From: Candidatus Babeliales bacterium
GTDB lineage: Bacteria; Babelota; Babeliae; Babelales; Chromulinivoraceae
DNA length: 38,998 bases
Assembly: GCA_041660205.1 (NCBI GenBank)
Contig: JBAZWT010000004.1
Coordinates: 60,001-98,998 of the forward strand
Direction of reading: 5' to 3'
The position numbers and the translations under genes are program-made. Below, piece after piece: positions 16,347 through 24,518 of this stretch (positions are counted from its first letter, which is position 1; every line of letters starts with the position of its first letter). Under the pieces are notes generated by a model. That model ran no database searches. It saw only the letters and a program-made list of their open reading frames with translations, and was not told where the DNA came from.

Positions 16347-17131
16347 ATTCGTACACTAAATCTGTGTAAATTTTTTGTGATATCTTCATGATAGCTATGA
16401 CTGTATAAAATGAATTTATAGCCATACGGTTGAGCTTTAGAAACAAATTTTTGTTCAGTTTCAATCCACAGTGCTTGGTCAGGTTGGGTGTCTGATAGTT
16501 CTAAGACTTTTTCGTAATAATCTTTATAAGGTTTTAACAAATGCAGATCACTAGAGACATAGACGCCACTAAATAATCTGAATAGATCTTTAAATTTAGA
16601 TTTTAACGATGAAATATGCGCCCAGTTGCCGACAAGATATATTTTGTAACCACTTCTTTTCAGTTTTCCTATGAGAGTTTCTATTTTTGATGAAACATAT
16701 TGTATGTCTGTCAGACTGCTAGAAGTAAGCATCATGTTGACGATTGAAAGAAGAACTTTTTTTTCAATGTCAGAAATATTTTTATTTTTAAAATATTTTT
16801 CAATGCTATCACTCACTTTTGATGCTGATTGTTTTGCTGAAAGCCAGTCTGAAAAAATTAAAGGCATTTCGAGATTTTTATTGTACGTGACTTGAGTCGA
16901 TACAGCTTTGATTGGTTTGAGTTGTTTGAATAAATCTTCTTGACGCGGAATATGTCCAACTTCGGCCAGATACCGTATTGAATCGAACTTTCCAACATAA
17001 TTAGATGCACGCAGTGAATCAGCTTGAAAGATTGCTTCAACGTCAAAAAAAATAGAGGTAATAGGATCAGCTTTTAAAAGATCGGAAATTAAAATAAGCG
17101 AAAGAAAAAGAGTAAGGATTATTTTTTTCAT
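16343..17131 (-). CDS. Exported HAD-like protein with degraded active site
   Basis: A signal peptide (about 1-21) is followed by a HAD-like fold that parallels the exported HAD protein at 23475-24347. The matching stations are SIFFDVEAIF (motif I), GYKIYLVGNW (motif II), LLKPYKDYYEKVLE (motif III) and ALWIETEQKFV (motif IV). The first Asp of motif I remains, but the +2 residue is Glu and the acidic DD pair of motif IV is replaced by ET. It may therefore be a catalytically dead binding protein, or have changed chemistry. It is a single leftward gene after the suf operon. Function unknown. Confidence 0.72.
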   Translation of the reverse strand: MKKIILTLFLSLILISDLLKADPITSIFFDVEAIFQADSLRASNYVGKFDSIRYLAEVGHIPRQEDLFKQLKPIKAVSTQVTYNKNLEMPLIFSDWLSAKQSASKVSDSIEKYFKNKNISDIEKKVLLSIVNMMLTSSSLTDIQYVSSKIETLIGKLKRSGYKIYLVGNWAHISSLKSKFKDLFRLFSGVYVSSDLHLLKPYKDYYEKVLELSDTQPDQALWIETEQKFVSKAQPYGYKFILYSHSYHEDITKNLHRFSVRI

Positions 17132-17284
17132 ACGTTTCCATTTTTATTTTTAATATTTATTTTTTTATGAAAGAAGCAGACTTGTTAGTTATTGCAAAGA
17201 TAACATTAAGCTTACATTTTCAAACTGTCAAAAAAAACGTACTATGTATATCAGCGTAAAGTAGATTTTTAAAGGTTTTTTGTC

Positions 17285-18406
17285 ATGCTTAATCATCAAG
17301 AATTAGTTGCCCAACTTGATAAAGTTAGTAAAGAGTTGAGTACAAAGTTTGCTCAGCAAAAAGACATTGCGCGTAAAGTCTGGGAGTCGATAAAGCAAGA
17401 CCAAGATCTTTGCAAAAATTTACAATCAAAAAAATGGTCTATGTTGGTTCCTAGCTGGAATGGACTTATTGGATTTTCCAAAAATATTGAATCAGTGTCG
17501 CTGCCGTACGCAGTTCTTGCAGTTGATGGATCACAAATTTATTACGATAAACATCAAGGACCAGCTTGTTACTTAATTAATGTTGGATCAGTTTTGCTTT
17601 GTTATGGAACCGAAAAAAGTTCAGTTGAAATGTCTTCGCAGCCATTGGTGGTTGTGAGTTCTGATCTTGAGTCTGGATCGCAAAGTGCTGAGGTTGTTAA
17701 CGGGCAGCGTGAAGAATTCGAATTAAAGGCTGCTGTTGAAAAATCAACAAAATATGTAAGCGGGCACGCTGTACCATTTGTTTGTCTGTTTGACGGAACA
17801 CTTATTTTTTCAAATGTAGATATTTCGCGTAGTGATGAAAAACAAAGTTTTTTACAAAGTTATTTTGCGCAGCTCCATGAATTGTCTGAGAAAAAGATAG
17901 TTCATGCTGGATATATTAGTTTTCCTCGAGCAAAAGAATTAGTGAATGTTTTGAAAATAGTTTTATCTGGGTACGACGAAAAAAACATGCATGGTTTGAA
18001 CGTTTTAGATGGTTTGACCGATATGGACGTTGCTTCCTATTTTTTGAAATCTGGACAGCGTTCAATTATTTTTCAAAGTAAAGCTGCGATAGCGTATGCA
18101 TACCCAAAACATTTGAAACCATATTTTTGTTACATGCATGTAGGTTTTGAAATTGTGCGACTTGAATTTCCACAGTGGATAGCGTGTGATGAAAATCTAG
18201 TAGATTTTATTTGCAGCATAGCTTTAGACCAGGCTCAAAAAGGAAAAGGGTATCCGGTTTGTTTGTTTGAAGCGCATGAGCAAGCGGTGATCAAGGCTAT
18301 GGATCGTGAATTTTTCTATATCATGATTCAAAAAATGACTCAAAAACATGAAGGATCTTATCGATCTTCATATAAAAGCATGAAAAAAGCTCAAGTTCCT
18401 GTGTAA
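17285..18406 (+). CDS. NurA-domain nuclease-like protein
   Basis: The NurA fold is an RNase H-like 5'-3' nuclease that in archaea and some bacteria works with the HerA translocase in DNA end resection. Here the N-terminal 60 residues are helical/coiled-coil. The core begins at LAVDGSQIYYD with candidate metal-binding Asp81, followed by LFDGTLIF with Asp170 and AGYISFPRAKELV. The C-terminal part contains the conserved FEAHEQAVI block. The length of 373 aa fits the family. No herA is in the window. It is monocistronic, with short AT-rich spacers on both sides. Confidence 0.78.
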   Translation: MLNHQELVAQLDKVSKELSTKFAQQKDIARKVWESIKQDQDLCKNLQSKKWSMLVPSWNGLIGFSKNIESVSLPYAVLAVDGSQIYYDKHQGPACYLINVGSVLLCYGTEKSSVEMSSQPLVVVSSDLESGSQSAEVVNGQREEFELKAAVEKSTKYVSGHAVPFVCLFDGTLIFSNVDISRSDEKQSFLQSYFAQLHELSEKKIVHAGYISFPRAKELVNVLKIVLSGYDEKNMHGLNVLDGLTDMDVASYFLKSGQRSIIFQSKAAIAYAYPKHLKPYFCYMHVGFEIVRLEFPQWIACDENLVDFICSIALDQAQKGKGYPVCLFEAHEQAVIKAMDREFFYIMIQKMTQKHEGSYRSSYKSMKKAQVPV

Positions 18407-18423
18407 ATCTTTTTTTAATAAAG

Positions 18424-18429
18424 TATAAT
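18424..18429 (+). promoter_or_regulatory. Possible -10 element for the 18475 gene
   Basis: A consensus TATAAT lies 46 bases upstream of the start. No good -35 hexamer is found at 16-18 bases, so this is tentative. Confidence 0.3.
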
Positions 18430-18474
18430 TAGTGAGTCTATAAGGACAAATTTTGTTTATCCAGGGGGGATTTC

Positions 18475-18942
18475 ATGAGAAAATTATTATTTTTGTCGTT
18501 TTGTTTTTTGAGTTTGAATGTTTGTGGTTCTCAAGTAAGTTCGGGATCAGATTATGCTTTCACTGCAGAACTTAACGATACGCAAAATCATTTCAGGATG
18601 TTGCAAAAAGACTGTTTAAATCGAAAAAGTATAATAAATTCAGGTAGTCTGACAGAAGACAGTTTACAACGTCATCTTGTTACCTTGGGTAAGAAAGAAA
18701 CTGAACTTGTATACTTGCGAAATAAAGAAATTATCAACCAGGGCTCTGCAAGCCAAGAATTACAAGAGCTTTTTGATAAACAACGTGCTGCTGTGAAAAG
18801 CATTAGAGAATTAAAAAAATTATTAGCTGATCCAGGTTTGTTGTCAGATGAAAGAGATAAATTAGAAAATACAAAAACAGAAGCGTATGATCAGGCACTT
18901 TGCTGGGGAATGATGTTTTATATTCAGCACGAATCAAAATAA
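18475..18942 (+). CDS. Exported helical protein of unknown function, 155 aa
   Basis: The product starts with a standard signal peptide (MRKLLFLSFCFLSLNVCGSQ; likely cut after about residue 19). The mature part is almost all helix with regular Leu/Glu/Lys spacing, for example LVTLGKKETELVYLRNKE and LRDK/E-type heptads, so a coiled coil is likely. No catalytic motif is recognised. It could be a structural or chaperone-like periplasmic protein; no function can be assigned. AGGGGGGAT lies just before the ATG. Confidence 0.7.
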   Translation: MRKLLFLSFCFLSLNVCGSQVSSGSDYAFTAELNDTQNHFRMLQKDCLNRKSIINSGSLTEDSLQRHLVTLGKKETELVYLRNKEIINQGSASQELQELFDKQRAAVKSIRELKKLLADPGLLSDERDKLENTKTEAYDQALCWGMMFYIQHESK

Positions 18943-19165
18943 TTTCAATGAAGATCTCAAGTCATATTTCTTTTTTGACTAAGATTTTTGGTGTTTTTTT
19001 TGTAAAGTCTTTTTTTCAGAAAATTCTTATGTTAAGGTTGTTCATGCGTCGTCGTGTGGGGACATTGCTTTATTCTGAAATTACTTATATAGTTACTTGC
19101 ATAAGTTTATAGATTTCTCATAAATCATTGAAAAATAAAAGTCATTACTATTAAAAGGAGCTTGG

Positions 19166-19678
19166 ATGGACAGAGGTTTTAGGTTAAGTGTAGTTTTTTG
19201 TGGGCTAATGAACACAGCTTTCATTGTTTCTAGTTACGGTGAGCAAATTCGTAAAGAAAAAGCTCAAGTTTTAACTGCAACTACTTTTGTCGCATCTCAA
19301 ATTATTTCACCTACTGATTGTACAACTGGTGGAACACCAAAGCAGCCAACTCCATCTCCTAAAGCAAATAAAGATTTTTGCGATGTTTCATTTGATAAAT
19401 CTGTCGATGATTTATTTGGCAATTCTGCTTTATCTAGAAATTCATCTGTGCGTGATTTTTATCCTCGCGTTCCTGTTTCTTCTGCTGCAGTTTCACCTAC
19501 TTCAACTGAAGGTAAATTTGACAGCGTGGAATCATCACCTTCATTAACACCAGCTTTAAATTTTAGCGTTTCGCCATCAACAACTTCGTTGCCAGAATTG
19601 GATCTTATTAAACCGGCAGAAGATTGTACAACTGGTGGAACACCAAAGCAGCCAACTCCATCTCCTAAAAAAAGATAA
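19166..19678 (+). CDS. Exported low-complexity protein with a duplicated 16-residue motif, 170 aa
   Basis: After a hydrophobic N-terminus (about residues 9-23), the protein is rich in Ser, Thr and Pro and likely disordered. The motif DCTTGGTPKQPTPSPK occurs twice, at about residues 51-66 and again as nearly the last residues. The two copies are identical in DNA, so the duplication is recent or is kept uniform. The single Cys in each copy could crosslink or bind. A good aaaaggagc ribosome-binding site precedes the ATG. No family is recognised. It is convergent with dnaJ across a shared terminator. Confidence 0.72.
   Translation: MDRGFRLSVVFCGLMNTAFIVSSYGEQIRKEKAQVLTATTFVASQIISPTDCTTGGTPKQPTPSPKANKDFCDVSFDKSVDDLFGNSALSRNSSVRDFYPRVPVSSAAVSPTSTEGKFDSVESSPSLTPALNFSVSPSTTSLPELDLIKPAEDCTTGGTPKQPTPSPKKR
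19316..19363 (+). repeat. Direct repeat copy 1 (48 bases, intragenic)
   Basis: Identical over 48 bases to 19622-19669. It is exactly 16 codons long and in frame, encoding DCTTGGTPKQPTPSPK. Confidence 0.95.
19622..19669 (+). repeat. Direct repeat copy 2 (48 bases, intragenic)
   Basis: Identical to 19316-19363; it ends three codons before the stop. Confidence 0.95.
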
Positions 19679-19692
19679 GAACTGAATTTAAT

Positions 19693-19724
19693 AAAAAGGG
19701 TCGTGTAAAACACGACCCTTTTTT
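19693..19724. terminator. Bidirectional terminator between convergent genes
   Basis: AAAAAGGGTCGTG at 19693-19705 pairs perfectly with 19711-19723 around a TAAAA loop, with T and A tracts on both sides. It serves the 19166 gene and leftward dnaJ. Confidence 0.93.
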
Positions 19725-19747
19725 GTTGAGAATTTTATAGTAAAAAA

Positions 19748-20890
19748 TCAGCCTAAGAATTTTTTGAAAATTGAACTGATGAATCCATCTTGATGATCGG
19801 TGACATCGGTACCGAGTTGCGAGGCAAATAGATCAAGAGATTCTTTTTGCTCGGCAGTTAATTTTTTTGGAATGTGGCATTGCGTAATAATAATCAAATT
19901 GCCTGTTCCAAACCCTTTTAATTTGGTAAAGCCTTTACCAGCGACAATAATCTTTTCGCCGACAGGGCAACCTTTTGGAACTTTAACTGATATTTTTGTG
20001 CCATCGATGTTTTCAATTTCAATTTGACAGCCAAGAACCAATTGAGGATAGGTCAACATTAAATTACTTATTAAATCACTGTCGATGCGATGGAATTTTT
20101 TATCAGGAGTGATTTTAATTTTTAAGAATAAATCTCCGCTCGGACCTCCATAAATTCCAGCATCACCTTTTTGAGCAATGCGCAGTTCAGCCCCATCAAA
20201 AATTCCTTGAGGAATAGTGACTGAAAATCTTTCAAATTCTTGTTTTCTTGATTGACCTTTGCAATTTGGGCAAGGATTTTTAATGCTGTATCCTTGACCA
20301 TGGCAAGCGTGACACGGTTGCGAAACAGCAAAGAAACCTTGTTGATATCTAACTTGGCCTGCGCCTTTACATTGAGCACACGTTACAACATCAGTTTTAT
20401 TTTTAAAACCTTGATGGTTACATTCACTGCATGCAAAAGCATGATAGTAAGAAATTTCTTTTTTTGTACCAAGATATGCATCTTTAAGAGTTAAGGTAAC
20501 TTCTTGAGCTAAATCATGACCTCTTTGCGGAGTCGGTCCGCTTTTTTTACGTCGAGGAGCACCTTGACCAAAAATATCTCCAAAATCAGCTCCACCAAAC
20601 ATATCACCAAAGTTTTTAAAGATATCATCCATGTTTGTATGCTGACCACCGCCACTTTGCATGTTTTGATAACCATCGTGACCAAATTGATCGTACTGCG
20701 CACGTTTTTTTTCATCTGAAATAATTTCGTAGGCTGATGCAGCCTCTTTGAACATTTCTTCAGCTTCTTTATTGCCAGGGTTTCGATCTGGATGATATTT
20801 CATTGCGAGTTTACGATAAGCTTTTTTGATTTCAGCAAGATCTGCTGTTTTGCTGACACCTAAAATGTCATAATAATTTTTTTTGCTCAT
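19748..20890 (-). CDS. dnaJ: Chaperone protein DnaJ
   Basis: DnaJ is the Hsp40 co-chaperone that delivers substrates to DnaK and stimulates its ATPase. The J domain (1-70) has HPD at 33-35. A Gly/Phe-rich linker follows. The zinc-finger region has four CxxC pairs: CSEC, CAQC, CHAC and CPNC. The outer two pairs depart from the usual CxxCxGxG (NHQG and KGQS). The C-terminal substrate-binding domains end near 360. At 380 aa it is full length. No dnaK or grpE is adjacent, and I see no CIRCE operator upstream. Confidence 0.97.
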   Translation of the reverse strand: MSKKNYYDILGVSKTADLAEIKKAYRKLAMKYHPDRNPGNKEAEEMFKEAASAYEIISDEKKRAQYDQFGHDGYQNMQSGGGQHTNMDDIFKNFGDMFGGADFGDIFGQGAPRRKKSGPTPQRGHDLAQEVTLTLKDAYLGTKKEISYYHAFACSECNHQGFKNKTDVVTCAQCKGAGQVRYQQGFFAVSQPCHACHGQGYSIKNPCPNCKGQSRKQEFERFSVTIPQGIFDGAELRIAQKGDAGIYGGPSGDLFLKIKITPDKKFHRIDSDLISNLMLTYPQLVLGCQIEIENIDGTKISVKVPKGCPVGEKIIVAGKGFTKLKGFGTGNLIIITQCHIPKKLTAEQKESLDLFASQLGTDVTDHQDGFISSIFKKFLG

Positions 20891-20996
20891 AGTGATTTTT
20901 TTGGAGTATGAAGTTTAAAGTAACCTTTATCAAGTACACTTTTATAGTATACCAAAAAATTATATCGGACCAAATTATCTCTATAAAATAAGACTG

Positions 20997-21095
20997 TCCG
21001 CAGAAATAAATTCTACGGGCAACTTTCTGCCCACAGAACGAATTCTATGGGCAATTTCTCTGCCCACAGCAGTAAGTCCTGCAGGCAATTTTATT
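20997..21095. repeat. Three degenerate tandem units of about 33 bases
   Basis: Units begin near 20997, 21029 and 21062 and share the word order c-cag-a, attcta-gggcaa, tttct. The first two can form small hairpins (GGGCA/TGCCC). It lies in the 392-base interval between dnaJ and the TonB/TolA-like gene. The remaining part of that interval (20891-20996 and 21096-21282) shows no gene that I can support. Confidence 0.55.
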
Positions 21096-21282
21096 TTTTA
21101 ATTAAGAGGGGTAAAACAAGTTGGCTTAGCTTTTACGCTGCCTAGCCTATGATACCACCTTCCTTTTTTTTAGAATGATAGCTGCAAATCGATTGTATTT
21201 TACTACCTTCTAACTTGCTTTCGCTTCATCCATATAAGAAGAATACCTTACTTACAAAGCAAAAAACAAGGGTTTTTTAAAA

Positions 21283-22491
21283 TTAATAAAAAAAAGTCCA
21301 CCGTTGCACGTATGGATCGTCTAATATGAAGGTAGGGACTGCTGGAAAAAGTCCTGCTGATTGCAAAGATTCAATAATAATTGTATCAATCGTAGGTTCG
21401 CCACTTTCTTTAATAATCTGTACATCTAGTAGCTTTCCTTTACGATCGACAGTGGTTACAAAGGTGAGTTGTTTGTTTCTTCTATACTGCATAATTCGAG
21501 CTTTAGGATGAGTGTTGATAGAGCCATTCATAGTATTAGCAAATTGATTTAAATAGGTGATGTTTTTTAGGCTTTGTCCATCAGGTATTGCAGATGTGTT
21601 GCCGTGTTGAATGAGACATTCAGTATTTCCTACATTGTTCAAAAACTTATTAAATCCAAGTTGGAGGTCTTTTAAAGACATTGTTTGTTTTGGAACAAAT
21701 TGGTACGGATCGATACTGGATGGCTGCGATGGTATTACTGTTGAATCAAGTGATGTTGATTCAGATGATTTTGATACCTGTTCTTGCTCAATTGAAGCAT
21801 CTTGTGCTTCGGCAGTTTCTATGTCTGTTTTAGCCCCGTCATACAGATTTGCTGCATCCTTACTTAATTTTTTACGTAATTCTTTTTTTTCAACAGCCTG
21901 CTGCGGTTTTGAGGCAGGAGTTTTATTAGGTTCTGGCTGAGGAGTTAATTTCTTTTCTTTGTTCTCGTCATCCTTGGGTGTAACCCGAGGATCCAGTGAT
22001 GAAGACTCTTTAGCCTTTGGGACTTCTTGTGGTTTTTGCCCTTCTGCGTTTGATAGTTGATCGGTGATGTTTTGTAAGTCTAAACCTTGTCGTCCAGGGA
22101 TTAACGTATGAATTAAAGCAGGTTCTTCTGGCTTAACTGGCTTTTCAACTGGTTTTTCAATCGATTTTTCTGGAAGGGGACTACTTTTTTCAACTTTTGT
22201 GCTTTGGGCTATTGGCTTTTTGATTTGATCGAGCATCATCGTTGCTGATTTTTTTTCTTGTTGAGACATTAAAAAATGATCATCAGGTCTTTTTGTAGTA
22301 GTTGTGGTGCGATAATCATCGATGTGTAGCACGATACTTATCAAAGTAAGTAACATGTGAAACAGGATTGAAGCTATAATCCATATTAAAATAGGATGAG
22401 TAGTTTCTTTTTTATGTTCTTCGTTACGCTCCTTCAAAGTGCTCCTTTTTATAGCAAGAAAGGCTTCATCCTCGCGAAGGCGGGGATCCAT
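21283..22491 (-). CDS. TonB/TolA-like envelope protein
   Basis: The architecture is that of TonB or TolA, which link inner-membrane energy to the outer membrane: one transmembrane helix (about 34-58), a long Pro/Lys/Glu-rich linker with KPVEKPVKPEEP repeats, and a C-terminal TonB-type domain (about 315-402; VDRKGKLLDVQIIKESG then AGLFPAVP). No ExbB/ExbD or TolQ/R genes are nearby. The ATG at 22491 lies inside a dispersed repeat and lacks a good ribosome-binding site. A TTG at 22437 has AAAGGAG four bases upstream and may be the true start; it removes 18 residues. A second repeat copy is read as LDPRVTPKDDE in the linker (about 164-174). Confidence 0.82.
   Translation of the reverse strand: MDPRLREDEAFLAIKRSTLKERNEEHKKETTHPILIWIIASILFHMLLTLISIVLHIDDYRTTTTTKRPDDHFLMSQQEKKSATMMLDQIKKPIAQSTKVEKSSPLPEKSIEKPVEKPVKPEEPALIHTLIPGRQGLDLQNITDQLSNAEGQKPQEVPKAKESSSLDPRVTPKDDENKEKKLTPQPEPNKTPASKPQQAVEKKELRKKLSKDAANLYDGAKTDIETAEAQDASIEQEQVSKSSESTSLDSTVIPSQPSSIDPYQFVPKQTMSLKDLQLGFNKFLNNVGNTECLIQHGNTSAIPDGQSLKNITYLNQFANTMNGSINTHPKARIMQYRRNKQLTFVTTVDRKGKLLDVQIIKESGEPTIDTIIIESLQSAGLFPAVPTFILDDPYVQRWTFFY
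21968..21995. repeat. Dispersed hairpin repeat copy inside the TonB/TolA-like gene
   Basis: The copy is bounded by TCATCC and GGATCCA. CCTTGGGT (21972-21979) pairs with ACCCGAGG (21983-21990) with one wobble. It is read on the minus strand as LDPRVTPKDD, in frame. Confidence 0.6.
22466..22490. repeat. Dispersed hairpin repeat copy at the TonB/TolA-like gene start
   Basis: The same TCATCC...GGATCCA boundaries enclose a GC-rich centre (tcgcgaaggcgg). On the minus strand it supplies the ATG at 22491 and reads MDPRLREDE. This type of sequence, read as DPRLRxDD-like peptides, is known from dispersed repeats of other bacteria. Confidence 0.6.
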
Positions 22492-22500
22492 TCATTTTTT

Positions 22501-22526
22501 CTGTTTTACAGTGTACTGCAAAATAG
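22501..22526. other. Near-perfect hairpin between tilS and the TonB/TolA-like gene
   Basis: CTGTTTTACAGT (22501-22512) pairs with ACTGCAAAATAG (22515-22526) except at two positions. No T run follows in the leftward direction, so it is probably not a classic terminator for tilS. Confidence 0.45.
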
Positions 22527-22536
22527 GAGAATAAAT

Positions 22537-23478
22537 CTACAGAGGTTTAAAAGAAAAAGAACTTTTAGATTTGACGATAGTAAGAGTAGGATTTATTTGA
22601 TGTTGATTATGCTTGCTTGATCGCAAAAAACGAATAATTTCATGAAATAATGCGGTGCTTGGGTTGCAAACAGTTTTATTTTCAATGATCAAGTTGAGCA
22701 AAATTCGGTGCTGTAAAACCGCATGAAGATTTAGAAATTGTTGGCAGTCAATTCCATGAGCAGTTTTTAGGCTGTCTAAGGTTTGCGTTGTGACTTGTTT
22801 TAAGAAATCGTCAGTGTTTTGCATATGGTCTATGCAAGAAATAATGTTATCGTGTAGACGTGTGTCGATAGAATCGAGCATTGGAGTGAGATTTTTTCTA
22901 ATGCGATTACGCAAAAAGCTGGTGTCACTATTTGTGTAGTCGTTTAAAAACTGGACATTGTTGCAAGCTAAATAATCTAAAATTTCTTGTTTTTTAATGT
23001 GTAAAAGTGGTCGAAGGTACAAGCCGTCATGCATGCGCATGCTGCCAAGTCCTGCCACAGAACTACCTCGTGCCAGTCTGATAAAAAAGGTTTCGATTTG
23101 ATCGTCTTGGTGATGCGCAAGGGCGATATGGTTTGCTTGAAATGTTTGAACGCATTGCTCAAAAAAATAACGACGAGCGTTTCTTGCCATTTCTTCTTTT
23201 GAACCGTTGAATTTAGCTATAAAATCGAGATCAGATAATTTTTTGGAAACAAAAGTAATATTGAGCTCTTTGCAAAATTGCATGCACCATGCCTCATCTT
23301 GAGCTGACTCTGGACGCCACTGGTGGTCAAGGTGGGCAGCAATTAATGTAAGGTTACGGCTTGTTTTTAAACTGTTTAAAAAAAGGAGGAGGCAGACTGA
23401 GTCTGGACCTCCTGAAAAGCCTACAATGATTGTTGAATTGTGGGGAATGTTGTTGCTGATTAATTCGTGGGTAATCAT
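22537..23478 (-). CDS. tilS: tRNA(Ile)-lysidine synthase
   Basis: TilS converts the wobble C of tRNA-Ile(CAU) to lysidine, so that it reads AUA and is charged with Ile. The PP-loop SGGPDS is at residues 22-27. The family blocks AAHLDHQWRPES, ARNARRYFFEQ and LAHHQDDQIETFFIRLARGSS follow, then the LRPLL and NDYTNSDTSFLRNRIR segments. At 313 aa it is shorter than the E. coli enzyme and lacks the far C-terminal domain, as in many small genomes. Its ATG overlaps the stop of the upstream HAD gene (ATGA), so translation is probably coupled. Confidence 0.95.
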   Translation of the reverse strand: MITHELISNNIPHNSTIIVGFSGGPDSVCLLLFLNSLKTSRNLTLIAAHLDHQWRPESAQDEAWCMQFCKELNITFVSKKLSDLDFIAKFNGSKEEMARNARRYFFEQCVQTFQANHIALAHHQDDQIETFFIRLARGSSVAGLGSMRMHDGLYLRPLLHIKKQEILDYLACNNVQFLNDYTNSDTSFLRNRIRKNLTPMLDSIDTRLHDNIISCIDHMQNTDDFLKQVTTQTLDSLKTAHGIDCQQFLNLHAVLQHRILLNLIIENKTVCNPSTALFHEIIRFLRSSKHNQHQINPTLTIVKSKSSFSFKPL

Positions 23479-24347
23479 TTAAGAGCCATAATTCCTAAGT
23501 TGATCATATCTTTGCAGACAGAAGATGTATTTTGGCAAACAATTGAGTTGATGCCTAATTTTTCTGCAGCTTGAGTGTTGTTTGTCTCATCATCAACAAA
23601 AGCACACTGTGAGCAGTCTAAGTTATATTTTTCAAGTAGTCGTTTGTACAATTCTGGATTTGGTTTACCCATGTTTTCTTGACCAGAGATCATGATCCCC
23701 TCAAACTGACTGAAAAGCTCTGCATGTTGCTTTTTGAGTAATGTAAAAGATTCATTATCCCAGTTTGAAAGTACGTATAATTTGTATCCATTCTTTTTCA
23801 ATTTCTTTACCAAATCGACCATTGGTTTGATAGGCGTTTGAGAATTGGCAAAAGTTGCTGGATCAAACATAAGGCGTGAAATACTTCTAAAAAGGTTTTT
23901 GACAGAATCGCTATGACGACTTTTTCTAATCTGTCTTAACACCTCTAGTCTGACTTGATTGCTTGGTCGTCCTGTCATCCAATCAACCATAATTTGGGGT
24001 AATTTTTTGCCCTCATTGTACATAGATTCAGTTGTTTTAGCAGGGACTTTATCAAGCAGGTTAAATAATTCTTGCTTAATGTTAAGTCCGATCATGTAAT
24101 ACAAAAGTGTCGGATTTTTAAGTATCGTTGGAGCAATAGTACTAACTTTAGCACCTGTTGAAGTGGTAAAAAGCACACCTCCAAGGTCAAAAATTACCGC
24201 TTTATACTGGCTATGTTGAGCCGGTACAATTTGCAGCGACGTTGGCTGATTTTTTGCAGCAACGATAAAAAATGTGCCTAAAATCGCAACAAGCCAACAA
24301 GCTACGCTGCGTTTTTTCGTAGAAAACAAAGTTTTAAAATTCATCAT
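23475..24347 (-). CDS. Exported HAD-superfamily hydrolase
   Basis: A positively charged N-terminus and one hydrophobic segment (about 15-31) form a signal or anchor. The HAD motifs look intact: motif I VIFDLGGVLF, motif II YVLSNWD, motif III Lys in MGKPNPELYKRLLEKY, and motif IV FVDDETNN. The DLGGV form of motif I with LSNWD resembles YihX-like sugar phosphatases and haloacid dehalogenase relatives. The extracytoplasmic location is unusual for that group. A degenerate paralogue lies at 16343-17131. AGGGG lies just before tandem ATG codons at 24347 and 24344. It is the first gene of a leftward set with tilS and the TonB/TolA-like gene. Confidence 0.85.
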   Translation of the reverse strand: MMNFKTLFSTKKRSVACWLVAILGTFFIVAAKNQPTSLQIVPAQHSQYKAVIFDLGGVLFTTSTGAKVSTIAPTILKNPTLLYYMIGLNIKQELFNLLDKVPAKTTESMYNEGKKLPQIMVDWMTGRPSNQVRLEVLRQIRKSRHSDSVKNLFRSISRLMFDPATFANSQTPIKPMVDLVKKLKKNGYKLYVLSNWDNESFTLLKKQHAELFSQFEGIMISGQENMGKPNPELYKRLLEKYNLDCSQCAFVDDETNNTQAAEKLGINSIVCQNTSSVCKDMINLGIMALK

Positions 24348-24518
24348 ATTTACCCCTAATTTTCGTTAAGATTCTTAGTTGTTTTAAGGGTATCAAAAGT
24401 GGGGGGAAACGCAATTGGGTAGGGGTTTTTTACGCCTTTTGCGCAAGGTGCTGTTGACGGATATAGGTAGGATGATACTCTAGAGCATATGAAAATTAAT
24501 ATGTATCGAGGAAATTGT

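Noticed and set aside
18900..19112. Rightward 70-residue open frame overlapping the end of the 18475 gene
   Set aside because: No ribosome-binding site at the first start. The internal ATG at 18948 gives only 54 residues, rich in Phe/Leu from AT-rich DNA, with no family resemblance.
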